DNA of 34,714 nt from contig NZ_MVDO01000018.1 in the NCBI RefSeq assembly GCF_002006755.1, forward strand, positions 1 through 34,714, in the 5' to 3' direction. Made by a program: the position numbers and the translations under genes. Positions 8,339 to 16,033 of this stretch are shown here, in pieces (position 1 is the first letter of the stretch; each line of letters begins with the position of its first letter). This DNA comes from Wohlfahrtiimonas larvae (GTDB lineage Bacteria > Pseudomonadota > Gammaproteobacteria > Cardiobacteriales > Wohlfahrtiimonadaceae). Under the pieces are notes generated by a model. That model searched no databases and had not been told where the DNA came from. It saw nothing but the letters and a program-made list of their open reading frames with translations.

Positions 8339-9619
8339 ATGGCTTTTCTTAAAAATTATTTGTCGTCATTAACCATTATCATTGGCATCATCATTGGTGG
8401 GCTTGTGGGTTATTTGCTGGGCCCTGAAGGTGTTATTTTGTCATTTTTTGGGCAAGCTTGGCAGATTACCTCGGCATCTTTTAAACCTATTGGGCAAATA
8501 TTTTTGAATATGATGTTTGTCACAATTGTACCTTTAGTGTTTTTCAGTATTACATCATCCATCACTAAAACGAATCAAACTGTACGATTGAAAAAAATAC
8601 TATTCAGCGCACTCTTTGTGTTTGTTGGCACAGCAACGGTGATGGGGGTTATTAGTTATTTTGGTTTTTTATGGTATGAACCTGTGAAGGGTTTTAACTT
8701 ACAAGAATTAATGGAATTATCAGGTAAGGCTGTAGATATTCAGGCTGTGAGTTTGAGTGAAATGTTTGTCAGAACATTAACGGCTGGCGATTTCTTGGAT
8801 CTATTCAGAAGAAATAATTTATTAGCGCTGATCATTTTCTCGATTTTCTTAGGTATTGCTATTGTTTTAGTGGGCGAAAAAGCAAAACCAATTGCCGCTT
8901 TATTAGAATCAGGCATGGAAGTGATTTTAAAGCTCGTTAAAATCATTATGTATGCAGCACCTATTGGCTTGGGTTGTTACTTTGCTGATATTGTCGGTGA
9001 ATTGGGGCCAAGAATTGTGGGTGCTTATGCACAAGTTTTGGTGCTTTATATAATCCTCACAATTGTAGCTTTTTTTGGCTTAAATACAATTTATGCTTGG
9101 TTAGCAGCAGGTAAAGCAGGCGTTAAAGCATTCTGGTCAACGGCATTAACACCAGCATTGACAGCAATTGCAACCACATCAAGCGCTGCTTGTATCCCTG
9201 TAAATTTAATTGCAACGAAACAGATGAATGTGCCAAATGACATCGCTGAAACGGTGATTCCATTGGGTGCAAATACACATAAAGATGGCTCTGTCATGGG
9301 CGGCGTTTTTAAAATTTTATTTTTGCTCACATTGTTAGGTATTTCATTTGATACGCCAATGATGTTTCTAGCCGTGATTTTGGTTGCACTCTTGGTTGGC
9401 ATTGTGATTGGTGCAATTCCAAGTGGTGGGATGACAGCAGAAGTTTTAATTTGTACTTTATTTGGTGTGCCGGTTGAATATGTTGGCATTATCTTAGTGA
9501 TTAGTATTATCATCGATATCCCTGCAACACTTTTGAACTCCACAGGAAACAATGTATGTGCTATGTTAATTACCCGAATGGTTGAAGGTAAAAACTGGTT
9601 GCAGAAATCATTTTCATAG
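8339..9619 (+). CDS. Dicarboxylate/amino acid:cation symporter (DAACS/GltP fold)
   Basis: 426 residues with the GltPh-type elevator fold. Early TMs are followed by HP1 with 'ATTSSAACIP', the TM7 region 'GANTHKDGSVMGG' (cf. NMDGT), HP2 'IPSGGMTAE', and TM8 'DIPATLLNSTGN'. By alignment to GltPh TM8, the aspartate equivalent to D394 is kept (D393). The arginine that binds acidic side chains (R397) is alanine (A396), and the sodium-site Asp405 is asparagine (N404). A Na+-coupled uptake role is likely, but glutamate/aspartate is not assured; a neutral amino acid or another solute is plausible. The gene lies 33 bases before aroC, so the three-gene run to hemB may share a transcript. Confidence 0.9.
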   Translation: MAFLKNYLSSLTIIIGIIIGGLVGYLLGPEGVILSFFGQAWQITSASFKPIGQIFLNMMFVTIVPLVFFSITSSITKTNQTVRLKKILFSALFVFVGTATVMGVISYFGFLWYEPVKGFNLQELMELSGKAVDIQAVSLSEMFVRTLTAGDFLDLFRRNNLLALIIFSIFLGIAIVLVGEKAKPIAALLESGMEVILKLVKIIMYAAPIGLGCYFADIVGELGPRIVGAYAQVLVLYIILTIVAFFGLNTIYAWLAAGKAGVKAFWSTALTPALTAIATTSSAACIPVNLIATKQMNVPNDIAETVIPLGANTHKDGSVMGGVFKILFLLTLLGISFDTPMMFLAVILVALLVGIVIGAIPSGGMTAEVLICTLFGVPVEYVGIILVISIIIDIPATLLNSTGNNVCAMLITRMVEGKNWLQKSFS

Positions 9620-9652
9620 TTTTTTATTATATATTTAGCATCAAAGGTCATT

Positions 9653-10720
9653 ATGTCAGGAAACAGCATTGGTAAGTTATTTACCGTCTCAACGGCTGGC
9701 GAAAGCCATGGCCCGGGCTTGGTTGCCATCATTGATGGTTGCCCGCCAAACATTGAATTAACAGCGGAAGATCTACAGTTTGATTTGGATCGCCGTAAAC
9801 CAGGTACTTCACGCCATACAACGCAGCGCCGTGAAGCGGATTTAGTGGAGATTTTATCAGGAGTTTTTGAAGGTAAAACAACAGGCACACCGATTGCATT
9901 ATTGATTCGCAATGAAGATCAGCGTTCTAAAGATTATGGCAACATTGCAGATCAATTTAGACCAGGTCATGCGGATTATACTTATCATGCGAAATATGGT
10001 ATTCGCGATTATCGTGGTGGCGGTCGTTCTAGCGCGCGTGAAACTGCGATGCGCGTTGCAGCTGGTGCGATTGCAAAGAAAGTATTGGCAGAACAATTTG
10101 GTGTGAAAATCTTCGGCTATTTATCACAATTGGGGCCAAACAAGCCAACAGCATTTGAGCAATCTGTGATTGAAACAAATCCTTTCTTTTGGCCGTGCGA
10201 GGCGGATGTAGAAAATCTAGAAAACTACATGGATGCACTCCGTAAATCAGGTGATTCAGTGGGTGCTGAAGTGACTGTGATTGCTGAAAATGTACCCGCA
10301 GGATTCGGTGAGCCAATCTTTGATCGATTGGATGCAGAATTAGCACATTCACTTATGAGCATTAATGCGGTGAAAGGCGTAGAAATCGGCGATGGTTTTG
10401 ATTGTGTTGAAGCATTAGGCACAGAGTTTCGTGATGAAATCACAAGTGATAATGGCTTCTTAAGCAATCATGCAGGCGGAATTTTAGGTGGCATCTCCTC
10501 AGGACAGCCAATTATTGCTAAAATAGCATTGAAGCCAACATCAAGTTTGCGTTTAGAAGGACGTAGTGTGAATGTGCATGGTGAGGATGTAACGGTAGTA
10601 ACGAAAGGCCGTCATGATCCTTGCGTCGGCATTCGTGCAACGCCCATTGCAGAAGCAATGATGGCGATTACATTATTGGATCATGCACTTCGTCATCGTG
10701 CACAAAATCAAAAATTTTAG
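9653..10720 (+). CDS. aroC: Chorismate synthase
   Basis: 355 residues, normal length. It converts 5-enolpyruvylshikimate-3-phosphate to chorismate using reduced FMN, the last common step of aromatic amino-acid and folate synthesis. Family signatures are clear: 'GESHGPGL' near the N-terminus, the '[22 protein letters not shown]' region, and '[17 protein letters not shown]' near the C-terminus. AAAGG precedes the ATG. hemB follows after 9 bases, so the two are cotranscribed. Confidence 0.98.
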   Translation: MSGNSIGKLFTVSTAGESHGPGLVAIIDGCPPNIELTAEDLQFDLDRRKPGTSRHTTQRREADLVEILSGVFEGKTTGTPIALLIRNEDQRSKDYGNIADQFRPGHADYTYHAKYGIRDYRGGGRSSARETAMRVAAGAIAKKVLAEQFGVKIFGYLSQLGPNKPTAFEQSVIETNPFFWPCEADVENLENYMDALRKSGDSVGAEVTVIAENVPAGFGEPIFDRLDAELAHSLMSINAVKGVEIGDGFDCVEALGTEFRDEITSDNGFLSNHAGGILGGISSGQPIIAKIALKPTSSLRLEGRSVNVHGEDVTVVTKGRHDPCVGIRATPIAEAMMAITLLDHALRHRAQNQKF

Positions 10721-10729
10721 GAGAAAAAA

Positions 10730-11734
10730 ATGACAACCGTTAATCCTTTGTATCGTCCTCGTCGTTTGCGTCGTAATACGGCGATTCGTCAATTGGTACA
10801 GGAGAACTTTTTTTCATTGAACGATTTAATTCACCCGATTTTCATCGAGGAAGGATTAACAGAAGCGATTCAGTTGAAAACATTACCGGGCGTTTATCGT
10901 TATCCTGAGTCACAACTAGAAGCAGAAGTGAAAGAACTTGCTGCGCTTGGCATTAAATACATCATGCCTTTTGGTATTTCTCATCATAAAGATTCTATCG
11001 GTAGCGATACTTGGAGTGATGAAGGTTTATTGGCGCGTATGATCAAAACGATTCGCAAAGCAGCGCCAGATATGATCATCATTCCTGACATCTGTTTCTG
11101 TGAATATACAGATCATGGTCATTGTGGGGTTTTGTGTGAACATGGCTATGTAAACAATGATGAAACGATTGCAAACTTAGGCAAACAAGCTGTAACAGCC
11201 GCAAGAGCAGGTGCGGATATGTTAGCGCCATCAGCAATGATGGATGGGCAAATCACAGCGATTCGTGAAGCATTGGATGAAGCAGGCTTTGAACATGTGA
11301 GCATTTTGGCGCACGCAATTAAATTCTCATCAGCGTTTTATGGTCCATTCAGAGAAGCAGTCAACTCAGAATTATCAGGCAATCGTAATGCTTACCAAGC
11401 GGACTATGCAAATGGTCGCCAAGCTATGATCGAAGCTGAATTGGATGAAGCAGAAGGCGCGGATATCTTAATGGTTAAACCAGGCACGCCATATTTGGAT
11501 TTAGTTGCTCGTTTACGCCAACAAACAAACTTGCCTGTAGCTGTTTATCAAGTGGGCGGTGAATATGCGGCGATTAAATTTGCAGCATTGGCTGGCGCAT
11601 TAGATGAAAAAGCAGTGGTTAAAGAAACGATGATCGGCTTTAAACGCGCAGGCGCAGATATCATTGTAAGCTACTACACAAAACAGATCGCAGAGTGGTT
11701 GCGTGATGGCGAAATTGATAGCTTGAGTAAGTAA
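10730..11734 (+). CDS. hemB: Delta-aminolevulinic acid dehydratase (porphobilinogen synthase)
   Basis: 334 residues. It condenses two 5-aminolevulinate molecules to porphobilinogen in haem synthesis. The zinc-type cysteines are present (C122, C124, C132 in 'CFCEYTDHGHCGVLC'), as are both Schiff-base lysines, K198 ('AIKFSSAFYGPFREA') and K250 ('MVKPGTPYLD'). AGGAG lies 7 bases before the ATG, and aroC ends 9 bases upstream. A strong terminator follows. Confidence 0.98.
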   Translation: MTTVNPLYRPRRLRRNTAIRQLVQENFFSLNDLIHPIFIEEGLTEAIQLKTLPGVYRYPESQLEAEVKELAALGIKYIMPFGISHHKDSIGSDTWSDEGLLARMIKTIRKAAPDMIIIPDICFCEYTDHGHCGVLCEHGYVNNDETIANLGKQAVTAARAGADMLAPSAMMDGQITAIREALDEAGFEHVSILAHAIKFSSAFYGPFREAVNSELSGNRNAYQADYANGRQAMIEAELDEAEGADILMVKPGTPYLDLVARLRQQTNLPVAVYQVGGEYAAIKFAALAGALDEKAVVKETMIGFKRAGADIIVSYYTKQIAEWLRDGEIDSLSK

Positions 11735-11760
11735 TTTTATTCAGGCATTAAAATCAAAGA

Positions 11761-11786
11761 AGCCCAATCATTGATTGGGCTTTTTG
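11761..11786. terminator. Intrinsic terminator after hemB
   Basis: A perfect 9-bp stem AGCCCAATC / GATTGGGCT with a 3-base loop and a T-run on the plus strand. It also lies directly after the stop of the convergent minus-strand gene, where a broken T-run (TTCTTTGATTTT) could let it work in both directions. Confidence 0.88.
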
Positions 11787-12191
11787 TTAATTATGAGAAG
11801 AAGGAGCTAAAGTATTTAAAGTTTTAATTGCACTGTTAATTAACGGAATACAATCGATTAATTGATTGTATGTGTTAATAGCTTCTTTTAGTTGTGGTTG
11901 GTAATGAGCTTTAATAGGCATTGCTTGCCAATCTAAAACACTTTTAAAATTTTCATAAGAATCTAGATATTCAGTATTCCGATATCCATTTAAATAATCA
12001 GTAGAAATTGCTAAAAGGCAACCTGCTAAAATTGAATGTTGATAGACATCATCACTGATTGATCTATTTTCTTCAGGAAACCACATACCATCGCCAAAGC
12101 CACCATGCTTAAAATGCGAAAAAAATTGTTGAGCTGATTGTGCTACAGCACATACAGTTGTTAATGTTTGGTTTGCTTCATTAATATTCAT
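11787..12191 (-). CDS. Hypothetical protein, 134 aa
   Basis: I do not recognise this protein. It is soluble, probably all-helical, with no signal peptide or TM helix. It includes a 'FKHGGFGDGMWFPEENRSISDDVYQHS' segment and a C-terminal amphipathic helix (about residues 95-125). AGGT lies 8 bases before the ATG, and a terminator follows the stop, so it looks like a real single-gene unit. It is convergent with hemB and divergent from the RNA ligase operon. Confidence 0.6.
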   Translation of the reverse strand: MNINEANQTLTTVCAVAQSAQQFFSHFKHGGFGDGMWFPEENRSISDDVYQHSILAGCLLAISTDYLNGYRNTEYLDSYENFKSVLDWQAMPIKAHYQPQLKEAINTYNQLIDCIPLINSAIKTLNTLAPSSHN

Positions 12192-12280
12192 TACAGATAC
12201 CTATGTAAGTTATACAGATAATTGATTGCAGAGTATATGGTGGTAGTTTTTTTGATTTCAAGATCAATTATTGAAAATAT

Positions 12281-12309
12281 TTGACAGCCAACCCCCAGAT
12301 GTGAATAAT
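12281..12309 (+). promoter_or_regulatory. Sigma70-type promoter for the RNA-repair operon
   Basis: TTGACA (12281-12286), a 17-base spacer, and AATAAT (12304-12309). Transcription from about 12316 would give a leader of about 200 nt before the ligase ATG. Confidence 0.7.
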
Positions 12310-12315
12310 GCGCTC

Positions 12316-12515
12316 TCTTATTTATTCAACGTATCTTCACCAAGAAGAACCAACTAAAAAGGTGATACCAATGCTCGTGGCTTTAATCAACGCATAATAC
12401 CGACAGCAATTTATTCAAATTGATTGTAAAAAATCTAATATCTATCGATACATTCAAATTTTACGTTTGAAGGTGAATTGTTGTCATTTTTATTCCATAT
12501 CATTGGAGAATAAAT
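12316..12515 (+). promoter_or_regulatory. Structured 5' leader upstream of the RNA ligase gene
   Basis: This non-coding stretch has several short inverted repeats: TCACC...GGTGA (around 12339-12364), CAATTT-ATTC-AAATTG (around 12409-12424) and TTCAAA-TTTTACG-TTTGAA (around 12453-12471). A tiny ORF MLVALINA (12371-12397) follows an AAGGTG sequence at ribosome-binding distance. I saw no tRNA or Y-RNA consensus. A regulatory leader or an embedded small RNA is possible; nothing here proves it. Confidence 0.35.
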
Positions 12516-13400
12516 ATGAGACACAATCATAATTCAGACGATTTTCAATCAGATTTCATCAAATATCCACGCACAAAACATTTAGAAAGCTCGCGCCTGC
12601 AAAATGGTGACACTGATCATGATCAAATGGCTTATCGAAGCTTGATCGGTCAATGGATCATTGTGGAAGAGAAGCTCGATGGTGGCAATGCTGCCATTAG
12701 TTTTTCCAAGCAAGGGGAATTGCGCTTGCAATCCCGAGGGCATTATCTAACAGGTGGTGGACGAGAGCGCCAGTTTAATCTATTTAAGCAATGGGCAGTT
12801 GCGCACGAGTTGTGGTTATTGGATCGATTGGAAGATCGTTATATTTTATTTGGGGAATGGTTACATAAAAAGCACTCAATGTTTTATGACCATTTACCTC
12901 ATTATTTCTGTGAGTTCGATATTTGGGATCGTAAGCAACAATGCTTTTTATCCACTTATGAACGCGCACTATTATTAAAAGATGGCCCAGTTTTATCTGT
13001 GCCTGTGTTATATGCTGGCTTTGCACCAAAATCTTTAAAGGATTTATTGGAAAATGTGACGCAATCCTTAGCAAAGACAGCAGAATGCCAAACTGTGTTT
13101 GAAAGCATTGTGAAAAGGGAAGGCTTTGACCTTGCTCGCTCACAATCGCAATGTGATCCATCTTTGTTGATGGAAGGTTTATATCTCAAAGTGGAAACGG
13201 CAAAAGAAACGATTGATCGCATTAAATGGGTTCGTCATGACTTTGTGCAAGCGATCATAGATTCCAAGCAACATCATGCTTTGCAGGATTTTATCCCGAA
13301 TCAATTGCGTAGCAATGTAGATATTTTTGCGCCACAAATTACAGAGTTTTGGCAACACCATATTTCTATGGAGGAGCTTTTATGTCCTTGCTCACAGTAA
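12516..13400 (+). CDS. ATP-dependent RNA ligase (partner of HD-Pnk)
   Basis: 294 residues of the nucleotidyltransferase ligase fold (RNA_ligase family). Motif I is K53-L-D-G56, whose lysine takes AMP. Motif III-like 'FGEWLHKKHSMFYD' and 'YFCEFDIWD' follow. Motif IV is 'EGLYLKVE' and motif V 'RIKWVRHDF', with a conserved N-terminal 'KYPRTKHLE' cap. The enzyme should seal 3'-OH and 5'-phosphate RNA ends. GGAG lies 7 bases before the ATG. The gene overlaps the start of the HD-Pnk gene by 19 bases. Bacterial HD-Pnk genes are known to be often encoded with a putative ATP-dependent polynucleotide ligase, which is this arrangement. No separate OB domain is evident, so it is a minimal ligase. RNA versus DNA preference is inferred. 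Confidence 0.88.
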   Translation: MRHNHNSDDFQSDFIKYPRTKHLESSRLQNGDTDHDQMAYRSLIGQWIIVEEKLDGGNAAISFSKQGELRLQSRGHYLTGGGRERQFNLFKQWAVAHELWLLDRLEDRYILFGEWLHKKHSMFYDHLPHYFCEFDIWDRKQQCFLSTYERALLLKDGPVLSVPVLYAGFAPKSLKDLLENVTQSLAKTAECQTVFESIVKREGFDLARSQSQCDPSLLMEGLYLKVETAKETIDRIKWVRHDFVQAIIDSKQHHALQDFIPNQLRSNVDIFAPQITEFWQHHISMEELLCPCSQ

Positions 13401-14542
13401 AAGGCAGTTATAAAAATCTGTATCAATTGGTAAGAACTGCGATTGATACAGCATTTAATTTGGATGATTTTGCAGAAATCATTCCTGATTTATATGCGCT
13501 GAAAGATTGCCCGCAAGATCCTTATTTTCATGGCGAAGGCAATGTTTGGATTCATACAGAATTAGTGGTGAAAGCTTTATTGCATGATGCAAATTTTCAA
13601 AAGGAATCGGAAGAAGCACAGTTCATCTTATTCATGGCGGCACTTTTACATGACATTGCAAAACCAGATACAACGGTGATTGATCCTGATTCTGGGCGCA
13701 TTCGCCAACCGGGGCATTCTAAACGTGGCATGTTGGATGCTCGGATTATTTTGTGGCGCTTGCAAGTGCCATTTGTAATCCGAGAGGCGATTTGCAATCT
13801 TATTGAAGTGCATCAATTGCCATTTTGGTTGTTGAGTGATGATCAACGAGAAGATCCTATTTTTGTGATCAATCGCTTATCTTGGGATGTTTCCTTGTGG
13901 CATTTGTATCTATTGGCAAAAGCGGATATGCATGGCAGGGATTATGAGCATAAAGCACAAATGTTGGATGAAATAGAGCTGTTTCGCCTATTTTGTGAAG
14001 AGCATGATGTATTACATCAACCAAAGCAATTTGTGGATAATCATACGCGTGTACATTATTTCCGTGGAGCGAATGTTCAGCCTGATTTTCCATTGTTTAA
14101 CGAAGGCGGTAGCGAAGTCATTTTAATGGCAGGCTTGCCTGCGAGTGGGAAAAATCATTGGGTGGAAAAGCATTGCAAAGGTTTACCTGTGGCTTCGTAT
14201 GATGATGCGCGTGCACATTTGAAACTGCGCCATGGTGAAAATGAAGGCATGGTGACGCATTATGTGCAAGATCAAGTGAAAGCCTGGCTTCGTAAAAAAG
14301 AACCATTTGTATGGAATGCCACGCATTTATCGAAAGAGATGCGAGAGAAAGCCTTAAATTTGCTCTATTCTTATAATGCGAGCGTTAAAATTGTCTATTT
14401 AGAAGCGGATGAAAAAACGATTCTTTCACGGAATCAAAAGCGCGACAGCACATTGAGCAATGATCGCTTATTGAAGATGCTGTTTAAATGGTCAGTACCA
14501 AAACGAATCGAGGCGAATGAAGTGATTTATTGGGAAAATTAA
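13382..14542 (+). CDS. HD-Pnk: HD-domain 2',3'-phosphoesterase fused to 5'-OH polynucleotide kinase
   Basis: 386 residues from the ATG at 13382, which has GGAGGAG 5 bases upstream; an upstream in-frame ATG at 13349 lacks one. The N-terminal HD domain (about 45-200) has H58, H90-D91 ('LLHDIAKP'), H112 ('GHSKRG'), H144 and D182 ('KADMHGRD') as candidate metal ligands. The C-terminal P-loop kinase (about 245-386) starts with GLPASGKN (251-258), where Asn replaces the usual Ser/Thr. It matches the Runella slithyformis HD-Pnk architecture, an enzyme shown to remove 2',3'-cyclic and 3' phosphates and to phosphorylate 5'-OH ends. Together with the overlapping ligase it would heal and seal broken RNA. 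Confidence 0.9.
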   Translation: MSLLTVKGSYKNLYQLVRTAIDTAFNLDDFAEIIPDLYALKDCPQDPYFHGEGNVWIHTELVVKALLHDANFQKESEEAQFILFMAALLHDIAKPDTTVIDPDSGRIRQPGHSKRGMLDARIILWRLQVPFVIREAICNLIEVHQLPFWLLSDDQREDPIFVINRLSWDVSLWHLYLLAKADMHGRDYEHKAQMLDEIELFRLFCEEHDVLHQPKQFVDNHTRVHYFRGANVQPDFPLFNEGGSEVILMAGLPASGKNHWVEKHCKGLPVASYDDARAHLKLRHGENEGMVTHYVQDQVKAWLRKKEPFVWNATHLSKEMREKALNLLYSYNASVKIVYLEADEKTILSRNQKRDSTLSNDRLLKMLFKWSVPKRIEANEVIYWEN

Positions 14543-14571
14543 TTGAAAATACACTTTAATATTAATCGGCG

Positions 14572-14577
14572 TATAAT
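14572..14577 (+). promoter_or_regulatory. Candidate -10 box for the SMI1/KNR4 gene
   Basis: A perfect TATAAT followed by AGCCCGCC lies 30 bases after the HD-Pnk stop. A TTGAAA is present at 14543 but too far away (23 bases), so the -35 is weak or absent. The SUKH gene may therefore have its own promoter in addition to read-through. Confidence 0.45.
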
Positions 14578-14622
14578 AGCCCGCCATTAATTTAATCAGA
14601 AACATAAGGTTTATATTTTAAA

Positions 14623-15330
14623 ATGGATATTCAGCATCTGGAATCGGTCGAAGCAATTTATGGCGTGCAATTGCCAGAAGTGTATTTGAGATTATGCCAA
14701 GATGGTTTATTGGAAACAGGCAAATATGGTTCCATGTGGTACGGCACATATTATGCAGAGCGTTTAAAACATCCAACATTGTTATTTTTGAGCAATGAAT
14801 TTGAATTGATCGAGGATAACGGCATTGCAGAAGTGGCTGAATGGGTGAATGATGATTTTTCCCCTGAAGAATTCACATGCATTCCTTTTGCGATGAGCGG
14901 CGCCGGTGATTACTATTGTATGGCTTATCCAAAAGAAGATAGTGATGGTGTTGATCCTGTTGTGATTTATCTCCCACATGATTACAATGAATATACGTAT
15001 TTAGCGAAAAATTTTGTGGATTTTATTTTTAGACATTTTCTAGAAGCCTTAACAGATTTAAGTTTCTTTGATTTAGAAGGTGAAAAGTTCTCCATTAAAG
15101 AATCTTTGCATCAATCACTATTAGCGCATCAGCCTTATTTGTCAGAAGAGCAATTTGAAAAACTTAAAGAAACCTTAACACGTGAAATTCAAACATTTGA
15201 AGATATTCATGTGTTACCAAAGCATACGATTGTTAATGAATATGTAGGTTATCTCAGCAAAGAAGAATTTAAAACCATCATTGAATCGATGATTCCATTT
15301 GAGTTTTTGGATCAAGAAGTTAGTTTTTAA
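14623..15330 (+). CDS. SMI1/KNR4 (SUKH) family protein
   Basis: 235 residues. The N-terminal about 140 residues fit the SMI1/KNR4 fold: 'IEAxYGVQLPEVYLRL', then a glycine-rich 'GAGDYYCMAYP' turn and 'VVIYLPHD'. A helical C-terminal extension of about 95 residues follows. SUKH proteins in bacteria are often immunity proteins of contact-dependent or polymorphic toxins, many of them nucleases. No toxin gene is seen next to it, so it may be an orphan immunity gene or have another adaptor role. It is convergent with tetR, overlapping it by 11 bases. The Shine-Dalgarno is weak. Confidence 0.75.
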   Translation: MDIQHLESVEAIYGVQLPEVYLRLCQDGLLETGKYGSMWYGTYYAERLKHPTLLFLSNEFELIEDNGIAEVAEWVNDDFSPEEFTCIPFAMSGAGDYYCMAYPKEDSDGVDPVVIYLPHDYNEYTYLAKNFVDFIFRHFLEALTDLSFFDLEGEKFSIKESLHQSLLAHQPYLSEEQFEKLKETLTREIQTFEDIHVLPKHTIVNEYVGYLSKEEFKTIIESMIPFEFLDQEVSF

Positions 15331-15916
15331 CTTTTAAACCATTCATTAAAGTTGTCCAACAATTAATCGCCTCAGGCAAACGTGCTTGGGGCTTTTCATC
15401 ATTGGCGATCCAAAAAGCAGCTTCCGTTAACGCACCATTAATGAATACAGCGAGTGCATTGGCGTTAGTTTTTTGAATGTAACCTTCCATCATCCCTTTA
15501 CATAATAATTGCTCGACAGATTCAATACATTGCATTTGTATATGGGTTAATTCACTGCCCAAAACAGATTTAGCATCAATTAATAATATTTGCTGGATTT
15601 CATGGTCGAGCACCATTTCTAAATAAGCTTTGCCACGATTATATAAACCGAGCCATGGATTTTCAGCTTCATCAGAAATTTGTAACAATTCCACATCAAT
15701 TTCAGCATCGATCTGTTTTACAACTTCTGCAAATAAGCCTTTTTTACTCCCAAAATGATGATACAAAGCACCACGGGTTAAACCGACAGAAGCAGTAAAT
15801 TCATCCATGGAAGTATTGGCATAGCCTTGCTCTGAAAATGCAATTCGTGCCGCAGATAGCAATTTTAGCTGTGTTTCTTCCATCATCTGTGTGCGCTTAT
15901 TGGTGGCTTTTTTCAT
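15320..15916 (-). CDS. TetR family transcriptional repressor
   Basis: 198 residues from the ATG at 15916; the open frame extends upstream to 15991, but that stretch overlaps the operator/promoter. The N-terminal helix-turn-helix (about 15-60) has the typical 'LLSAARIAFSEQGYANTSMDEFTASVGLTRGALYHHFGSKKGLF' pattern (positions approximate). The C-terminal ligand domain is helical. It is divergent from an MFS transporter, with two perfect palindromic operators between them, so it likely represses the pump and itself and is released by a substrate of the pump. Its 3' end overlaps the SUKH gene's 3' end. Confidence 0.92.
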   Translation of the reverse strand: MKKATNKRTQMMEETQLKLLSAARIAFSEQGYANTSMDEFTASVGLTRGALYHHFGSKKGLFAEVVKQIDAEIDVELLQISDEAENPWLGLYNRGKAYLEMVLDHEIQQILLIDAKSVLGSELTHIQMQCIESVEQLLCKGMMEGYIQKTNANALAVFINGALTEAAFWIANDEKPQARLPEAINCWTTLMNGLKVKN

Positions 15917-15951
15917 TCCTGATCCATCTAAAAAAATTAATAACATTGTAA

Positions 15952-15980
15952 TTGACATACATCGCGTATGCAAATACAAT
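15952..15980 (+). promoter_or_regulatory. Promoter of the MFS efflux gene
   Basis: TTGACA (15952-15957), a 17-base spacer and TACAAT (15975-15980), close to the sigma70 consensus. The left TetR operator arm lies inside its -35/spacer and the right arm just after the expected start site, so bound repressor would block initiation. Confidence 0.8.
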
Positions 15981-16006
15981 TCGCAAATCACATACGCGAT
16001 GTATGT
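15955..16006. promoter_or_regulatory. Paired TetR operators
   Basis: Two 16-base arms, ACATACATCGCGTATG (15955-15970) and its exact reverse complement (15991-16006), are separated by 20 bases. Each arm is itself a palindrome (CATAC-ATCGC-GTATG), so the region offers two complete dimer sites in mirror orientation in the tetR/MFS intergenic space. Confidence 0.85.
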
Positions 16007-16033
16007 GAGTAAAACATTATTGAGGATTCGCTT

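Noticed and set aside
9091-9912. Long minus-strand frame opposite the symporter and aroC genes
   Set aside because: Antisense shadow of two well-supported genes; the translation has no family features and no ribosome site.
12376-12395. Possible sigma54 promoter in the RNA-repair leader (TGGC...GC)
   Set aside because: The distance between the GG and GC dinucleotides is 11 rather than 10 bases and flanking bases do not fit; no RtcR-like activator is nearby. The TTGACA/AATAAT pair is a better promoter.
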